64,000 nucleotides of DNA from JBGNFV01 sp049645705 (GCA_049645705.1 JBARUK010000023.1:1-64000), one strand, 5' to 3'. Shown: positions 1-9,040, counted from the stretch's first letter. Numbers and translations are program-made. Notes: generated from the sequence alone by a model not told the origin.

Positions 1-138
1 GACTCTGTCTGGTGATGATCAATTAGGCAAGTCTCCGGACTTGCGTAGCTTTCTGCGAGCTTTTACACTCGAGTCGGGAGACTCGATCGATACCCTCATC
101 ACGAGTTATAGCTTCGCTGTAAAACTCGCGATAGAGAA
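1..138 (+). repeat. Left 138-bp direct repeat with hairpins
   Basis: It matches 844-981 with five mismatches in 138 bases. It holds three potential hairpins: CAAGTC-TCCG-GACTTG near position 29; CGAGTC-GGGA-GACTCG near 70; and a longer imperfect stem from CGAGTT to AACTCG around 101-128 with a TTC loop. These palindromes are the kind of structure a RAYT enzyme recognises. Its first bases equal the last codons and stop of the transposase gene, so this copy may be the tail of another RAYT to the left. Confidence 0.85.
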
Positions 139-243
139 TGTTTATTGGAATATTATTTTCGGGCAAAAATTCCAGATAATACTTGATTTAGACTGGTGAT
201 GTAATCCATATTTGTAGCCGCTTTTCAAAGAGATTAACCAACT

Positions 244-858
244 ATGAGCAGAGCGTATAAGTTCAGAGATCAGGATAGGCTGTATTTTGTAACCTTTGCT
301 ACGGTGAGTTGGATAGATGCCCTGACTCGTCCGCAGTACAAAGATATTATCGTAGATAGTATTAATTTTTGTGTCAAAAATAAAGGCCTTGAAGTATATG
401 CCTGGTGTATCATGAGTAATCATGTTCATATGATCATCGGTACAACAGGTGAAAAAATGGAACATATTCTGCGTGATCTGAAGAAGTTTACGTCAAGGAA
501 TATCACACAGGCTATTATAGAAAATCAGCAGGAAAGTCGAAGGGCCTGGTTACTATACATGTTTGAGTGGCATGGGCAGCAAAATCCACATAATAAACAA
601 TACCAGTTCTGGCAGCAGGACAATAAGCCAATAGAGCTATCTGATAATAAAATGATGGATCAACGGCTACACTACATTCACATGAACCCCGTAAAAGATG
701 GAATTGTGGCTGAACCGGAACACTACCTTTACAGCAGCGCCCTTGATTATGCCGAAGGCAAAGGTATGATACCGGTCGTCTTTATAGAATATCTTCCTTT
801 TAACAATTATCAACTATCTTATACAAGTAAACCCCTATCGCGAGACTCTGTCTGGTGA
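244..858 (+). CDS. REP-associated tyrosine transposase (Y1_Tnp, IS200-like)
   Basis: A 204-residue protein of the Y1 HUH superfamily. The metal-binding HUH motif is visible as NHVHMI (His60 and His62). The C-terminal part carries the RAYT hallmark: YIHMNPVKDG, then EPEHYLYSSA. Enzymes of this group cut and rejoin single-stranded DNA at palindromic repeats, using a tyrosine nucleophile. The ATG at 244 gives the usual start (MSRAYKFRD...). The stop codon (856-858) lies inside the right-hand repeat, so gene end and repeat overlap by 15 bases. The reading frame is intact, so the enzyme may be active. It is unrelated in function to the acetyltransferase next to it. Confidence 0.9.
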   Translation: MSRAYKFRDQDRLYFVTFATVSWIDALTRPQYKDIIVDSINFCVKNKGLEVYAWCIMSNHVHMIIGTTGEKMEHILRDLKKFTSRNITQAIIENQQESRRAWLLYMFEWHGQQNPHNKQYQFWQQDNKPIELSDNKMMDQRLHYIHMNPVKDGIVAEPEHYLYSSALDYAEGKGMIPVVFIEYLPFNNYQLSYTSKPLSRDSVW

Positions 859-981
859 TGATCAATTAGGCAAGTCTCCGGACTTGCGAAGCTTTCTGCG
901 GGCTTTTACTCTCAAGTCGGGAGACTCGATCGATACCCTCATCACGAGTTATAGCTTCGCTGTAAAACTCACGATAGAGAA
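844..981 (+). repeat. Right 138-bp direct repeat with hairpins
   Basis: This second copy of the block at 1-138 is 96 percent identical and overlaps the last five codons of the transposase. The middle hairpin is weakened here (CAAGTC in place of CGAGTC), while the first hairpin and the long terminal stem are kept. It ends 27 bases before the stop codon of the convergent acetyltransferase gene. Confidence 0.85.
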
Positions 982-1008
982 GGCCTGCCAGCCCCTGACG
1001 AAACAACC

Positions 1009-1533
1009 CTACAGGCCAAACGCCTCATCATATTTCACTACTCCGCTCAAGCCATCCAGCCCACCAGGCTGCAGAGCCAGTGCCATAAATACCTCCAGGG
1101 GTACCGGGAAGGGCGCACGGATGTCCCACTCCTCCGCCGGTCCAAATCCGAACCTCGGGTAATAGTCCTTATGCCCCAGAACGATCACAAAAGAATAGCC
1201 GAGGCCGGCAGCTACTTGCAGCCCCTCCCGTACCAGCTTACTGCCAATACCTTCCTTCTGCATGCCGGGCTCTACTGCCATGGGGGCCAGTGCCAGTCCC
1301 GGGTGCTCCGTACCATCATCTGCTACGATATTAATGCGCGTAAAAAGTATGTGCCCGATGACCCGGCCTTCCACCTCTGCCACCAGGCAGAGCGCCGGTA
1401 TGTAGGACGGGCTTTTGCGCAAAGCATTTACCAGCTCCGCTTCGTCCGGCTGGCCGAAGGCCTTCAGGTTTACCTCATATACCCGTCTGTGGTCCGGCGC
1501 CTGCTCTTGTCTGATATGCACTGTTCTCATCAT
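1009..1533 (-). CDS. GNAT family N-acetyltransferase (YhbS-like)
   Basis: A 174-residue single-domain acetyltransferase. The acetyl-CoA binding core is visible: APMAVEPGMQKEGIGSKLV (beta4 and the Q/RxxGxG/A loop as QKEGIG), then FVIVLGHKDYYPRFGF, typical of the YhbS/PA4866-like subgroup. The substrate cannot be told from sequence. It starts at tandem ATG codons (1533 or 1530). It is convergent with the RAYT unit, whose right repeat stops just beyond its stop codon. An inverted GGCCTG/CAGGCC pair spans the stop (982-987 and 1012-1017) and could form a weak hairpin. Confidence 0.85.
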   Translation of the reverse strand: MMRTVHIRQEQAPDHRRVYEVNLKAFGQPDEAELVNALRKSPSYIPALCLVAEVEGRVIGHILFTRINIVADDGTEHPGLALAPMAVEPGMQKEGIGSKLVREGLQVAAGLGYSFVIVLGHKDYYPRFGFGPAEEWDIRAPFPVPLEVFMALALQPGGLDGLSGVVKYDEAFGL

Positions 1534-1608
1534 TTGTTAGTCTTTGGGGGTATCAATGTCTGAAAATTTACCCCTATATTCAAGATAGAAAACCAACCCG
1601 ACCAAACC

Positions 1609-1935
1609 ATGAAACATTACGGACTACAGGGAAGCTTTGCCGCCCAAAAAGGCAAAGGCAGAGAACTGGCAGGTATCATGTGCGATGCCTCTAAGCTGAT
1701 GGACAATGCAGACGGCTGCCGCCTCTACATGGTGGCCCTGGACAAGGAAAATGAAGACCGCGTGCTGATCACGGAAGTATGGGACAGTAAACAGGACCAT
1801 GACGACTCACTAAACTATCCGGGCGTACGGGAACTGATAGCCAAAGCCATGCCCCTGATGGACGGCCGCCCCCAAAAGGGCACAGAGATGCACGTTATTG
1901 GTGGAGTAGACTGCAGTGAGGGTATGAGAGAATAA
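1609..1935 (+). CDS. Antibiotic biosynthesis monooxygenase (ABM) domain protein
   Basis: A 108-residue protein with the small ferredoxin-like fold of the ABM family (YgiN/LsrG type). Seen: an N-terminal strand with GKGRELAGIM, a central VALDKENEDRVLITEVWDS strand pair, and a C-terminal helix and strand ending in MHVIGG. Relatives oxidise quinols or small aldehydes without a cofactor, usually as dimers. The substrate is unknown here. It stands alone between an acetyltransferase on the other strand and a serine hydrolase. Confidence 0.8.
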   Translation: MKHYGLQGSFAAQKGKGRELAGIMCDASKLMDNADGCRLYMVALDKENEDRVLITEVWDSKQDHDDSLNYPGVRELIAKAMPLMDGRPQKGTEMHVIGGVDCSEGMRE

Positions 1936-2015
1936 TTTGCGCTGCCTGGTGATGTGTATTTTGCCGCCGGGCAATGCCTTACTATATTATGCTGGTAAAC
2001 TGAATCGCTTTGAAA

Positions 2016-3224
2016 ATGAAAAAACTACTGTTGCTGTCGGCGCTTGCGTTATGGACAGCCTGTAATTCGCCATCGCAAACAACGGATACCCCTGCCAGTC
2101 AGGAAAATTCCGCTATAGACACCAACTCTCAAAGCCAGGCAAAAGAAGAGCTGGACTCGATAGTAGAAGGCTACCTTTCGCATGAAGGCCGCTTTCCGAT
2201 CCACTCCATTCTTATCTATACCAAAAATGAAACCAATGGCTTAGAATACCATAACGGCACCGGCATACGGGGCCGTGACAACACGCCCGTAGATGCCGAC
2301 TACCAGTATAATATAGCCAGCGTGACCAAACCCGTGGTGGCCACCGTTATTCTGCAGCTATACGAAGAGGGAGAGCTTGACCTGCAGGATAAGGCCGCTG
2401 AGTACCTGGGTAACGTATCGTTCTTCGATTATAGCAACATACACATGATGGAAGGTACGCCCATGGGTGACCAAATCACCATAGATATGCTGCTGACCCA
2501 TACCTCCGGTCTGGCCGATATATTTTCAGATGCCGCTACCCGCTTTAACCGCAGCCTGCTGGAAGATCCTCAGCAGGGATTCTCTCCGGAAAAAATGGCC
2601 TCCATCTACTACGGTTACGAACTCAACACCCGGCCCGCCAGTGCGCCGGGGCAGGGCTACCACTACTCGGATATCAACTACAACCTTCTGGGCCTTATCA
2701 TAGAGCAGGTAACCGGGAAGACCCTGCCACAAGCTATACGGGAGCGTGTGCTGGAGCCGCTAAATATGGAAGATACCTACTTTGAGTACTACGAAGAAAC
2801 AGACAAGGCAGGTAAGCGTACTGATGCGTATTACTACGATATGAACATCACCCAAAACGTAAATACGTCCTACGAATGGGGCGGAGGAGGCCTGGTATCT
2901 ACTACCGAAGATATGGCTACCTACATAACGGCACTGATGAACGGTGAACTCTACGACAAAGAGAGTACGCTGGACAAGATGCTGGACACCTCCCTTACCG
3001 ACCCTTACGCAGGTGATTACGGAAGGGGCATATTCCGGTACAGGCTGTTTGGTGAGGCAGGGGAGCGTACCCTCTTCGGACACAGCGGCTTTTTCGGTTC
3101 TGACCTGGCGTACGACCTTGAAAACAAAGTAGTGATAGCGACTCACATAAACCAGTCCTCGCCATCATTCAACACACGGGAGCTGATGGGCCGCGTACTT
3201 GACGTCATGTATACAGATGAATGA
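2016..3224 (+). CDS. Beta-lactamase family serine hydrolase, lipoprotein
   Basis: A 402-residue exported protein. The N-terminus is a lipoprotein signal with the Cys at residue 16 (LALWTAC), so it should be lipidated, probably at the outer membrane. The class C beta-lactamase/DD-peptidase fold is shown by SVTK (Ser102, Lys105), a YSD triad equivalent in HYSDINYN, and GHSGF near the C-terminus, which replaces the KTG box. Proteins like this are usually esterases or D-amino peptidases rather than true beta-lactamases. ATG 2016 is preferred over the in-frame TTG at 2010 because it gives a clean signal peptide. Confidence 0.88.
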   Translation: MKKLLLLSALALWTACNSPSQTTDTPASQENSAIDTNSQSQAKEELDSIVEGYLSHEGRFPIHSILIYTKNETNGLEYHNGTGIRGRDNTPVDADYQYNIASVTKPVVATVILQLYEEGELDLQDKAAEYLGNVSFFDYSNIHMMEGTPMGDQITIDMLLTHTSGLADIFSDAATRFNRSLLEDPQQGFSPEKMASIYYGYELNTRPASAPGQGYHYSDINYNLLGLIIEQVTGKTLPQAIRERVLEPLNMEDTYFEYYEETDKAGKRTDAYYYDMNITQNVNTSYEWGGGGLVSTTEDMATYITALMNGELYDKESTLDKMLDTSLTDPYAGDYGRGIFRYRLFGEAGERTLFGHSGFFGSDLAYDLENKVVIATHINQSSPSFNTRELMGRVLDVMYTDE

Positions 3225-3294
3225 TGCCAGGGGAGGCACCCCGGAGGAGGGCCACTTCACACAACCCCTGGAAAGCATCCTTCCTCATTTTTTA

Positions 3295-3302
3295 TAACTT
3301 TG
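3295..3302 (+). promoter_or_regulatory. Candidate -7 box TAACTTTG upstream of fahA
   Basis: It matches the Bacteroidota consensus TAnnTTTG exactly and lies 58 bases before the fahA start codon. No clear TTG-type -33 element is seen at the usual spacing. Confidence 0.45.
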
Positions 3303-3360
3303 GGACATATGGCTCTCGCAGCCGTTAAGAAACAGAACCCAAACAACTTTTTAATAGCAT

Positions 3361-4638
3361 ATGACGCTCAAAGCAAACGATCCGACCCTGAAATCATGGG
3401 TCACCGTCAGCCAAAACAGTGATTTTCCTATTCAGAACCTTCCTTTCGGCGTATTCCGGACCAGTGGGGGCTCCGCCCGGGTAGGCGTAGCCATTGGCGA
3501 CTATGTCCTGGACCTGGCCGAAGTACAGAAGGCAGGGTACTTTAAAATATCCCAACTGCCCGCCGGAATATTCGAAAACCAATACCTGAACCCCTTCATG
3601 GAACTGGGTAAGGCCATCACCCGCGATGTACGCGCACGTGTATCGCAGCTACTGCTGGATAGCAATGATGAGCTGGCCTCCGCACTGGACGTGTACGGGA
3701 AGTTTCTGCACAAGAAAGAGGATGTGGATATGCTCATGCCCGTATTTGTCCGCGACTATACCGACTTCTACAGCAGCCGCGAGCATGCCACCAACGTAGG
3801 CACCATGTTCCGGGGTAAGGAAAATGCCCTGATGCCCAACTGGCTGCACTTGCCCGTGGGCTACCACGGCCGTGCCTCCTCCATCGTGGTCAGCGGCACA
3901 CCTACTAAGCGGCCCAAGGGCCAGACCAAGGCAGACGACCAGGACCAGCCTACGTACGGCCCCTCGCGTCTGCTGGACTTCGAGTTGGAGATGGCCTTCA
4001 TTACCGGGCAGCCCACTGCCATGGGCGAGACCATCAGTGTAGACGATGCCGATAACTACATATTTGGCATGGTGCTGTTCAATGACTGGTCTGCCCGCGA
4101 CATCCAGAAGTGGGAATACGTACCGCTCGGGCCATTCCTTGGCAAAAACTTCGCCTCTGTGGTAAGCCCCTGGGTAGTCACTATGGATGCCATGGAGCCC
4201 TTCCGCGTGCCCGGCCCGCAGCAGGACCCTGAGCCGCTGGACTACCTGAAGTCTTCCGGAGACAAGAACATAGACATAAAGCTGGAGGTAGCTATAAAGC
4301 CCGAGAGCAGTGAGGAAAAGGTCGTGTGCCGCTCTAACTATAAGTACATGTACTGGAACATGAACCAGCAGCTGGCCCATCATACTGTAAACGGCTGCAA
4401 CATCGGGGTAGGAGACATGTATGCCTCCGGTACCATCAGCGGCCCCGATGAGTCCTCCTACGGTAGTATGCTGGAGATATCCTGGAGGGGCTCCAAACCG
4501 GTACAGATGCCCGACGGCTCCGAACGCAAGTTCATACAGGACGGCGACACCGTAGTCATGCGTGGCTACTGCGAAAAGGACGGCCTCAGGATAGGCTTTG
4601 GTGAAGTAAGTAGCAAAGTAACACCTGCAGACTCATGA
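3361..4638 (+). CDS. fahA: Fumarylacetoacetase
   Basis: A 425-residue enzyme for the last step of tyrosine and phenylalanine breakdown: fumarylacetoacetate to fumarate plus acetoacetate. The N-terminal SH3-like domain (about residues 20-115) is followed by the mixed-beta-roll FAH catalytic domain. Signature parts are seen: DFYSSREHATNVG, PVGYHGRASS, the metal-site FELEMAF and LFNDWSARD, then GPFLGKNF. The length matches the family. The last four bases overlap the next gene (ATGA), so the two are translated together. The other genes of the pathway are not in this window. Confidence 0.97.
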   Translation: MTLKANDPTLKSWVTVSQNSDFPIQNLPFGVFRTSGGSARVGVAIGDYVLDLAEVQKAGYFKISQLPAGIFENQYLNPFMELGKAITRDVRARVSQLLLDSNDELASALDVYGKFLHKKEDVDMLMPVFVRDYTDFYSSREHATNVGTMFRGKENALMPNWLHLPVGYHGRASSIVVSGTPTKRPKGQTKADDQDQPTYGPSRLLDFELEMAFITGQPTAMGETISVDDADNYIFGMVLFNDWSARDIQKWEYVPLGPFLGKNFASVVSPWVVTMDAMEPFRVPGPQQDPEPLDYLKSSGDKNIDIKLEVAIKPESSEEKVVCRSNYKYMYWNMNQQLAHHTVNGCNIGVGDMYASGTISGPDESSYGSMLEISWRGSKPVQMPDGSERKFIQDGDTVVMRGYCEKDGLRIGFGEVSSKVTPADS

Positions 4639-5540
4639 GCATGCTGACTTTTGACCCAAAGGAAGAAGCGGTAGGCAAAGTACACGGCTATCTGCTGGGG
4701 GCCATAGCCCCCCGGCCCATAGCCTTTGCCAGTACCGTAGACAAAGACGGCAAGGTAAACCTGAGCCCTTACAGCTTTTTCAATTGCTTCGGCGCCAACC
4801 CTCCCACACTCATCTTCTCACCGGCCCGCCGCGTGCGTGACAATACCATCAAGCACACCCTCGAAAACATCCGCGAAGTGCCCGAGGTGGTGATCAACAT
4901 AGCCAACTACCCCATGGTGGAGCAGATGAGCCTGGCCAGTACCGAGTACGGCAAAGGCGTGAACGAGTTTGTAAAGGCGGGCTTTGAAGAGGCCCCCAGC
5001 CAGCGTGTAAAGCCGCCGCGGATAAAGGATGCGCCTGCCAGCTTTGAGTGTGTGGTAAAACAGGTGATAGAGACGGGACAGGAAGGCGGAGCAGGTAACC
5101 TGGTAATATGCGAAGTAGTACTGGCCCATATTCGCGAAGACATCCTGGATGAGAACAAGCGAATAGACCCTCATAAGCTGGACGCCGTATCCCGTATGGG
5201 AGGCAACTGGTACTGCCGCTCCATACCCGATAGTTTATTTGAGGTAGAAAAACCCCTGACTACCAAAGGAATAGGGGTGGATAATATACCGAGACACATT
5301 CGCTACAGTGACGTGCTTACCGGCAACAACCTGGGCCGACTGGGCAATGTGGAGGCACTCCCGTCACCCGAAGAGGTAGAGGAAGCGTCTAAAGGCTCCG
5401 ATGTGACCGAGCTGTATGTACGCTACGGTGGCGATACCACTACCTACCGCAACGAGCTGCATAAGCTGGCGCAGTATTACCTGCAAATGGGTGATACCAT
5501 GAAAGCCTGGAAGGTCCTGCTGCAGGAAAAGGGTGAATAG
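4635..5540 (+). CDS. Flavin reductase family protein (FMN-binding split barrel)
   Basis: A 301-residue protein. Residues 10-200 form a flavin reductase-like FMN-binding split barrel: APRPIAFASTVDKDG and LSPYSFFNCFGANPPT are the usual first strands. The last 100 residues are extra and look helical, with no family I recognise. The start overlaps the fahA stop by four bases, which implies coupling. Flavin reductase family genes beside homogentisate and tyrosine catabolism genes are common in Bacteroidota, but the reaction is not established. It could reduce FMN for an oxygenase or act as a flavoredoxin. Confidence 0.85.
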   Translation: MSMLTFDPKEEAVGKVHGYLLGAIAPRPIAFASTVDKDGKVNLSPYSFFNCFGANPPTLIFSPARRVRDNTIKHTLENIREVPEVVINIANYPMVEQMSLASTEYGKGVNEFVKAGFEEAPSQRVKPPRIKDAPASFECVVKQVIETGQEGGAGNLVICEVVLAHIREDILDENKRIDPHKLDAVSRMGGNWYCRSIPDSLFEVEKPLTTKGIGVDNIPRHIRYSDVLTGNNLGRLGNVEALPSPEEVEEASKGSDVTELYVRYGGDTTTYRNELHKLAQYYLQMGDTMKAWKVLLQEKGE

Positions 5541-5548
5541 AGAGGGGT

Positions 5549-5589
5549 AAAAAAAAGAAAAGGCTATCATCATTGCTGAGAATAGCCTT
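5549..5589 (-). terminator. Intrinsic terminator, best read on the minus strand
   Basis: AAGGCTAT (5560-5567) pairs perfectly with ATAGCCTT (5582-5589) around a 14-base loop. On the minus strand the stem is followed by a long U-rich tract (complement of the A-run at 5549-5560). On the plus strand no T-run follows. It could end transcription coming leftward from the genes at 6071-8067, though it lies about 480 bases beyond them. It may also act weakly for the fahA unit. Confidence 0.6.
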
Positions 5590-6070
5590 CCATTTAACCT
5601 AATGAACTTTAAATTGAAGCCATTTACTGACCCGTCTGCCAGAACAGGTCAGAGTCTTTATCTATATAAATATGAATAGATTGCCTAAACGTAATATAAT
5701 CAAAAATTTTGCAATTATTTAGTGCAAAATAGTATAAATGATCGGTAGGGTTAAGATTTCTGACCTCTCATCTTATTTGATAATGCATAGTTAGTATAAT
5801 CCTTTGATTATGAAAAGGAAATAATACAGATACGGTAACTTAGACTAAAGCAAGAAAAATTGTACTTCATTTTATCTTTTAAGGATAATGTTATTCTGTT
5901 TGTACATAGTGGGCCTTGATTCCATAAGGAAAATAACATTAGACTTATGGCCTTAAAAATGAATTTTGACTCGATGAAAGTATAATAAAATGAGACTTCG
6001 GAAAGGGCGGAATCAAGTAGCCGGTACATGTGAGGTATCTCCGAAATGTTGAAAAAAATAAAGGACTTTT
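5590..6070. other. AT-rich intergenic region, no gene seen
   Basis: Four hundred and eighty bases clearly richer in A and T than the flanking genes. The short open frames on both strands lack a plausible start context or recognisable composition. I see no tRNA-like fold and no repeat shared with the rest of the window. Confidence 0.5.
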
Positions 6071-6322
6071 CTAGTTTGCTTGGATTTTTTCAACTTTCTG
6101 GCGCTGTGTGCTGGCATCGATCATGAGATGAAAGCCCACTGTTTTTCCGGATTCCAGGGAGCGGTACTGGTAAGAATTTTTTTCTAAAATCAATTCGGCC
6201 CTACCCAACTCATACCGGTGTGCCATAACTTCGTCACCCTCTGTCAGGGGTTCACCATGAATGTCGCATAGTTCGGGAAGCTTACCTTTACTGCTTTTTT
6301 TCTTCTTAAAAAGTCCAAACAT
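6071..6322 (-). CDS. Small conserved-type hypothetical protein (83 aa)
   Basis: I do not recognise the family. The 83-residue protein starts with a short hydrophobic and very basic stretch (MFGLFKKKKSSKGK) and continues with a compact acidic/basic domain holding CDIHGEPLTEGDEVMAHRY. Composition and codon use look like a real gene, and it lies 39 bases downstream of the broken histidine kinase gene on the same strand, so they are probably co-transcribed. The N-terminus resembles that of small soluble proteins whose lysine cluster binds membrane or nucleic acid, but this is only a guess. Confidence 0.65.
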   Translation of the reverse strand: MFGLFKKKKSSKGKLPELCDIHGEPLTEGDEVMAHRYELGRAELILEKNSYQYRSLESGKTVGFHLMIDASTQRQKVEKIQAN

Positions 6323-6361
6323 CTTTCTTCACTGTTGATCATTTGCATAAGTACAGGCCAA

Positions 6362-8067
6362 TCAGCCGTTCACATTCGAGGCAATCGGTTCTTTAAAGTA
6401 TGAATTAGGAATACTCAGGATGAATGTAGTGCCCGTGTTGACCTCAGATACCAATTCGATGCTGCCGTTCAGCTTTTCCATGGTCTCTTTTATGATATAC
6501 AGTCCCAGCCCGGCACCATTGCCCTGGTTAGAGGCGCGATAGAACATAGCAAATACCTTATCCTGCTGGTCTTTCGGTATGCCCAGGCCATTATCCTTTA
6601 CCCTCACCTCGGCCCGGTCTTTATCTATGACCGCACTTACCTGCACAAACGGTCTGTCTTATCCGGGTCAAAGTGCTTCAGGGCATTACTTATCAGATTG
6701 TGCATGACAGACTTAAGCCTGCGGCCATCAGTATAAAGGGGCGCATGCTGTACAATGTCAGTCTTCATCTCTATTTTTTCCGAGCGGTTGATATGGCTCA
6801 TACTAGCGTATACGTCTTTTATCAGCGCCTCAAAATCCACCTCATCAGTGGCTATAGTCGTGCGTGAGTTGCGGTAATAGTCCAGTATGTCGCTGATGAT
6901 CGCGTCCAGGCGCTGCATGCTCCCTTCCATTTTGTTGATGGGGTTGCCCGTCATCTGCTCACCCGGCACCTCCAGCCGGATGAGGTTTATAAGCCCCAGC
7001 ACGGAAGCAATGGGTGCGCGCAGGTTATGCGAGACCTGATACATCAACTGGTCCATAGCTTCGTTAGTCTTGGCCAGTTCCCGGTTGCGGTTGCGGAGGT
7101 TTTCTTCTATCAGTACCTTAGTTTGAATGTGCTCGGTAAGTTCCTCATTTATGCGGGTGAGGTCGTCCTTACCTCTTTGCAGTTTTACCTGCAGGGTCAG
7201 TATGGTGACGAGCAGCAGGAAGAGCGTTATGGCCAAAACGGCCAGCAGCCAGCTTAGCCAGCGGGGAAACTTAAAATAAGTTTCCGATGCCAGCCATTCA
7301 TCTACCAGGCTATAGAAAAGCGATTCCTCATCTAGCTTGAGAGAGATAAGCTCCATATCGATCTGGTGCAACAGCTCGTCATACCGGCCATTCAGGGCTG
7401 CGAGGTGTACCGTATTCGGGTTTATAACCAGCGGTAGCTGCTTTACGTTAAAAGCATCGTCACGGTATACGCCGAAGTAATAACTTACCAGGCCCAAATC
7501 AACCGTTTTGGCTTCCAGTGCATCAAATACCTCCGAATAGGTCTTGCATTCCAGAAACGTTACGGCAGATGAGTCACTCCCCATCTCCGTCTTTAGTGAC
7601 TGGTAGTTGCTGTCTTCCGTCAGTACAGCCACAGCCTTACCTTTAATATCCTGCACTGTGTAGTACGAGGGCTCAGTGTCTTCATGAATGTACAGGCTGG
7701 CCCAGTTTTCCAGGATAGCTACCTCATTGAAGCGGTACTTTCTGAGGCGTTCAGTAGTAAGCGTCACATCAGGCATGATGTCGATGTCCCCACTGTCCAG
7801 GGCCTTCAGCCCCCTTTGCCAGGTCACCGGAACATACTTTACCTCAAAGTCCAGCTTTTCACTCATGTGAGCGATCAGATCCACAAAAAACCCTGACGGC
7901 TTACCATCTTCATCCGTAAATATCTTGGGAGGGTTATCGTAAACGCCCACCTTGACCTTCCGGGCAGATTCCTGCGCGTATGCCGTGACTGCGCCGGTAA
8001 TAATCATAAGAACGAACCCTGCTATCAGGACCATTCTTCCCGTATATAAAGGCATACTTCCAATCAT
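6362..8067 (-). pseudogene. Periplasmic-binding-domain sensor histidine kinase, frameshifted
   Basis: One kinase split by a frameshift near 6648-6662. The first frame (8067 to 6637) gives a signal peptide, a bacterial solute-binding (SBP_bac_3) domain at about residues 35-265, a transmembrane helix around 270-295, a coiled coil, the HisKA box SHNLRAPIAS (His347) and the N-box HNLISNALKH. It then runs into a stop. The second frame (6646 to 6362) continues with the rest of the ATPase domain: DNGLGIPKDQ, FYRASNQGNG, GAGLGLYIIKE. Joined, they make a complete hybrid kinase of about 570 residues. Without repair the protein lacks the G boxes and cannot bind ATP normally. A single missing base, real or a sequencing error, explains it. 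Confidence 0.85.
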
Positions 8068-8155
8068 TATAAATCAACCAATAAGGAATTTAATAGTTTG
8101 AAGATGTCAACTTATAGCTGATTGCAAAACTGGCCTTAAACAGCATGTACGCACA

Positions 8156-9040
8156 TCATCGCATATGATCTTTCAGGAAAAGTACGGTCTTATCTATCAC
8201 CGATGAGGCGGGTTCCGGCAGCTTAGCTTCCTGCCATGGATGGCCTCCGCCGAATACATGATCACCCCCTTCCACCAGCATCAGCTCGGCATCGGGCTTC
8301 CAGTTCTTTATCTGCCTGGCCGCTTCTGCCGGTACCGAGCTGTCAGAGAGGCCATGCACTACCAGCAGGGGTACTTGCAGGCCTGGCATCAGGTCCGGTA
8401 TACTGTAGCGGTTGCGGTTGGCCCTGAAGTCTTCTACTATCTGGAAGTACATAGGCATCTCCTGGCCTGTACGGGCATTAGGAATGTACTGGACGCCTTC
8501 CTGTTCCCACGTATTGATAAAATGTTCGTCCCAGCGCTTTTCCAGATCACTCACCGCAGCCCATGTGACCACACTCTTCACACGTTTATCTTCGGCAGCT
8601 TTAAGCAGCACCAGCGACCCGCCGCGGCTATGCCCAATAAGGCCTGCGCCCGATTTGTCCGCTTCCTCGTTCAGCAGGTTTTCCGAAGGGTCGGTGATCA
8701 CATCGATCACCTGCCCCAGGTCATCCAGTTCCAGGCCAAAGTTATTATGGCCGAAGGCCTCCAGGTCATCAAAATCCACCGGGCTGTCAGGCGTGGTGCC
8801 ATTGTGCGAGAGGTTCAGTTTTACTACCACCAGTCCTTCTGCGGCCATGTAGTCGGCCATCATGTTAAAGTATCCCCAGTCCTTGAAGCCTTTAAACCCA
8901 TGAACGAAGATCACGACAGGCTTTGCCTTCCCGGAGGGCACATAGCGGTAGTCGTACGTAAATGATCTGCCGTGGCGGGTTCCGGTGAGTTTTATATCGC
9001 CGCTGCGGACGATAGAAGGAGATGGTGAATAGTTGGACAA
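8156..9040 (-). CDS. Alpha/beta hydrolase (dienelactone hydrolase-like)
   Basis: A serine hydrolase of about 294 residues. Seen: the oxyanion region VIFVHGFKGFKDWG, the nucleophile elbow GHSRGG, an acid in VVHGLSDSSVP and the histidine in EGGDHVFGG. Residues around PWQEAKLPEPAS are usual near the C-terminus of this subgroup. Its substrate is unknown. No ATG precedes the catalytic core. The longest frame starts at a TTG (9103) only three bases from the divergent gene at 9107. An internal TTG at 9040 fits family length better and leaves room for promoters, so I use it, with low certainty about the start. Confidence 0.8.
   Translation of the reverse strand: MSNYSPSPSIVRSGDIKLTGTRHGRSFTYDYRYVPSGKAKPVVIFVHGFKGFKDWGYFNMMADYMAAEGLVVVKLNLSHNGTTPDSPVDFDDLEAFGHNNFGLELDDLGQVIDVITDPSENLLNEEADKSGAGLIGHSRGGSLVLLKAAEDKRVKSVVTWAAVSDLEKRWDEHFINTWEQEGVQYIPNARTGQEMPMYFQIVEDFRANRNRYSIPDLMPGLQVPLLVVHGLSDSSVPAEAARQIKNWKPDAELMLVEGGDHVFGGGHPWQEAKLPEPASSVIDKTVLFLKDHMR

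Larger units (their letters stand above)
1..981 (+). mobile_element. RAYT (REP-associated tyrosine transposase) unit with flanking direct repeats
   Basis: A single IS200-like transposase gene sits between two near-identical 138-bp blocks (1-138 and 844-981). The ten-base sequence CTCGCGATAG at 125-134 is repeated in inverted form as CTATCGCGAG at 835-844, so the transposase segment is also bracketed by short inverted repeats. This fits RAYT transposases, which are usually single-copy and associated with short palindromic repeats rather than classical IS ends. The left copy starts exactly at base 1, so the unit may extend beyond the window. The exact mobile boundaries are not determined. Confidence 0.7.

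Noticed and set aside
142..465. Minus-strand frame of 107 codons over the RAYT gene
   Set aside because: It lies opposite the transposase and has no domain or start context.
5808..6029. Minus-strand 73-codon frame in the AT-rich gap
   Set aside because: Composition is that of random AT-rich DNA (many Phe, Ile, Ser and Tyr codons) with no recognisable feature.
6637..6670. Programmed frameshift in the histidine kinase gene
   Set aside because: No slippery heptamer, no downstream hairpin and no known family precedent. A mutation or read error is simpler.
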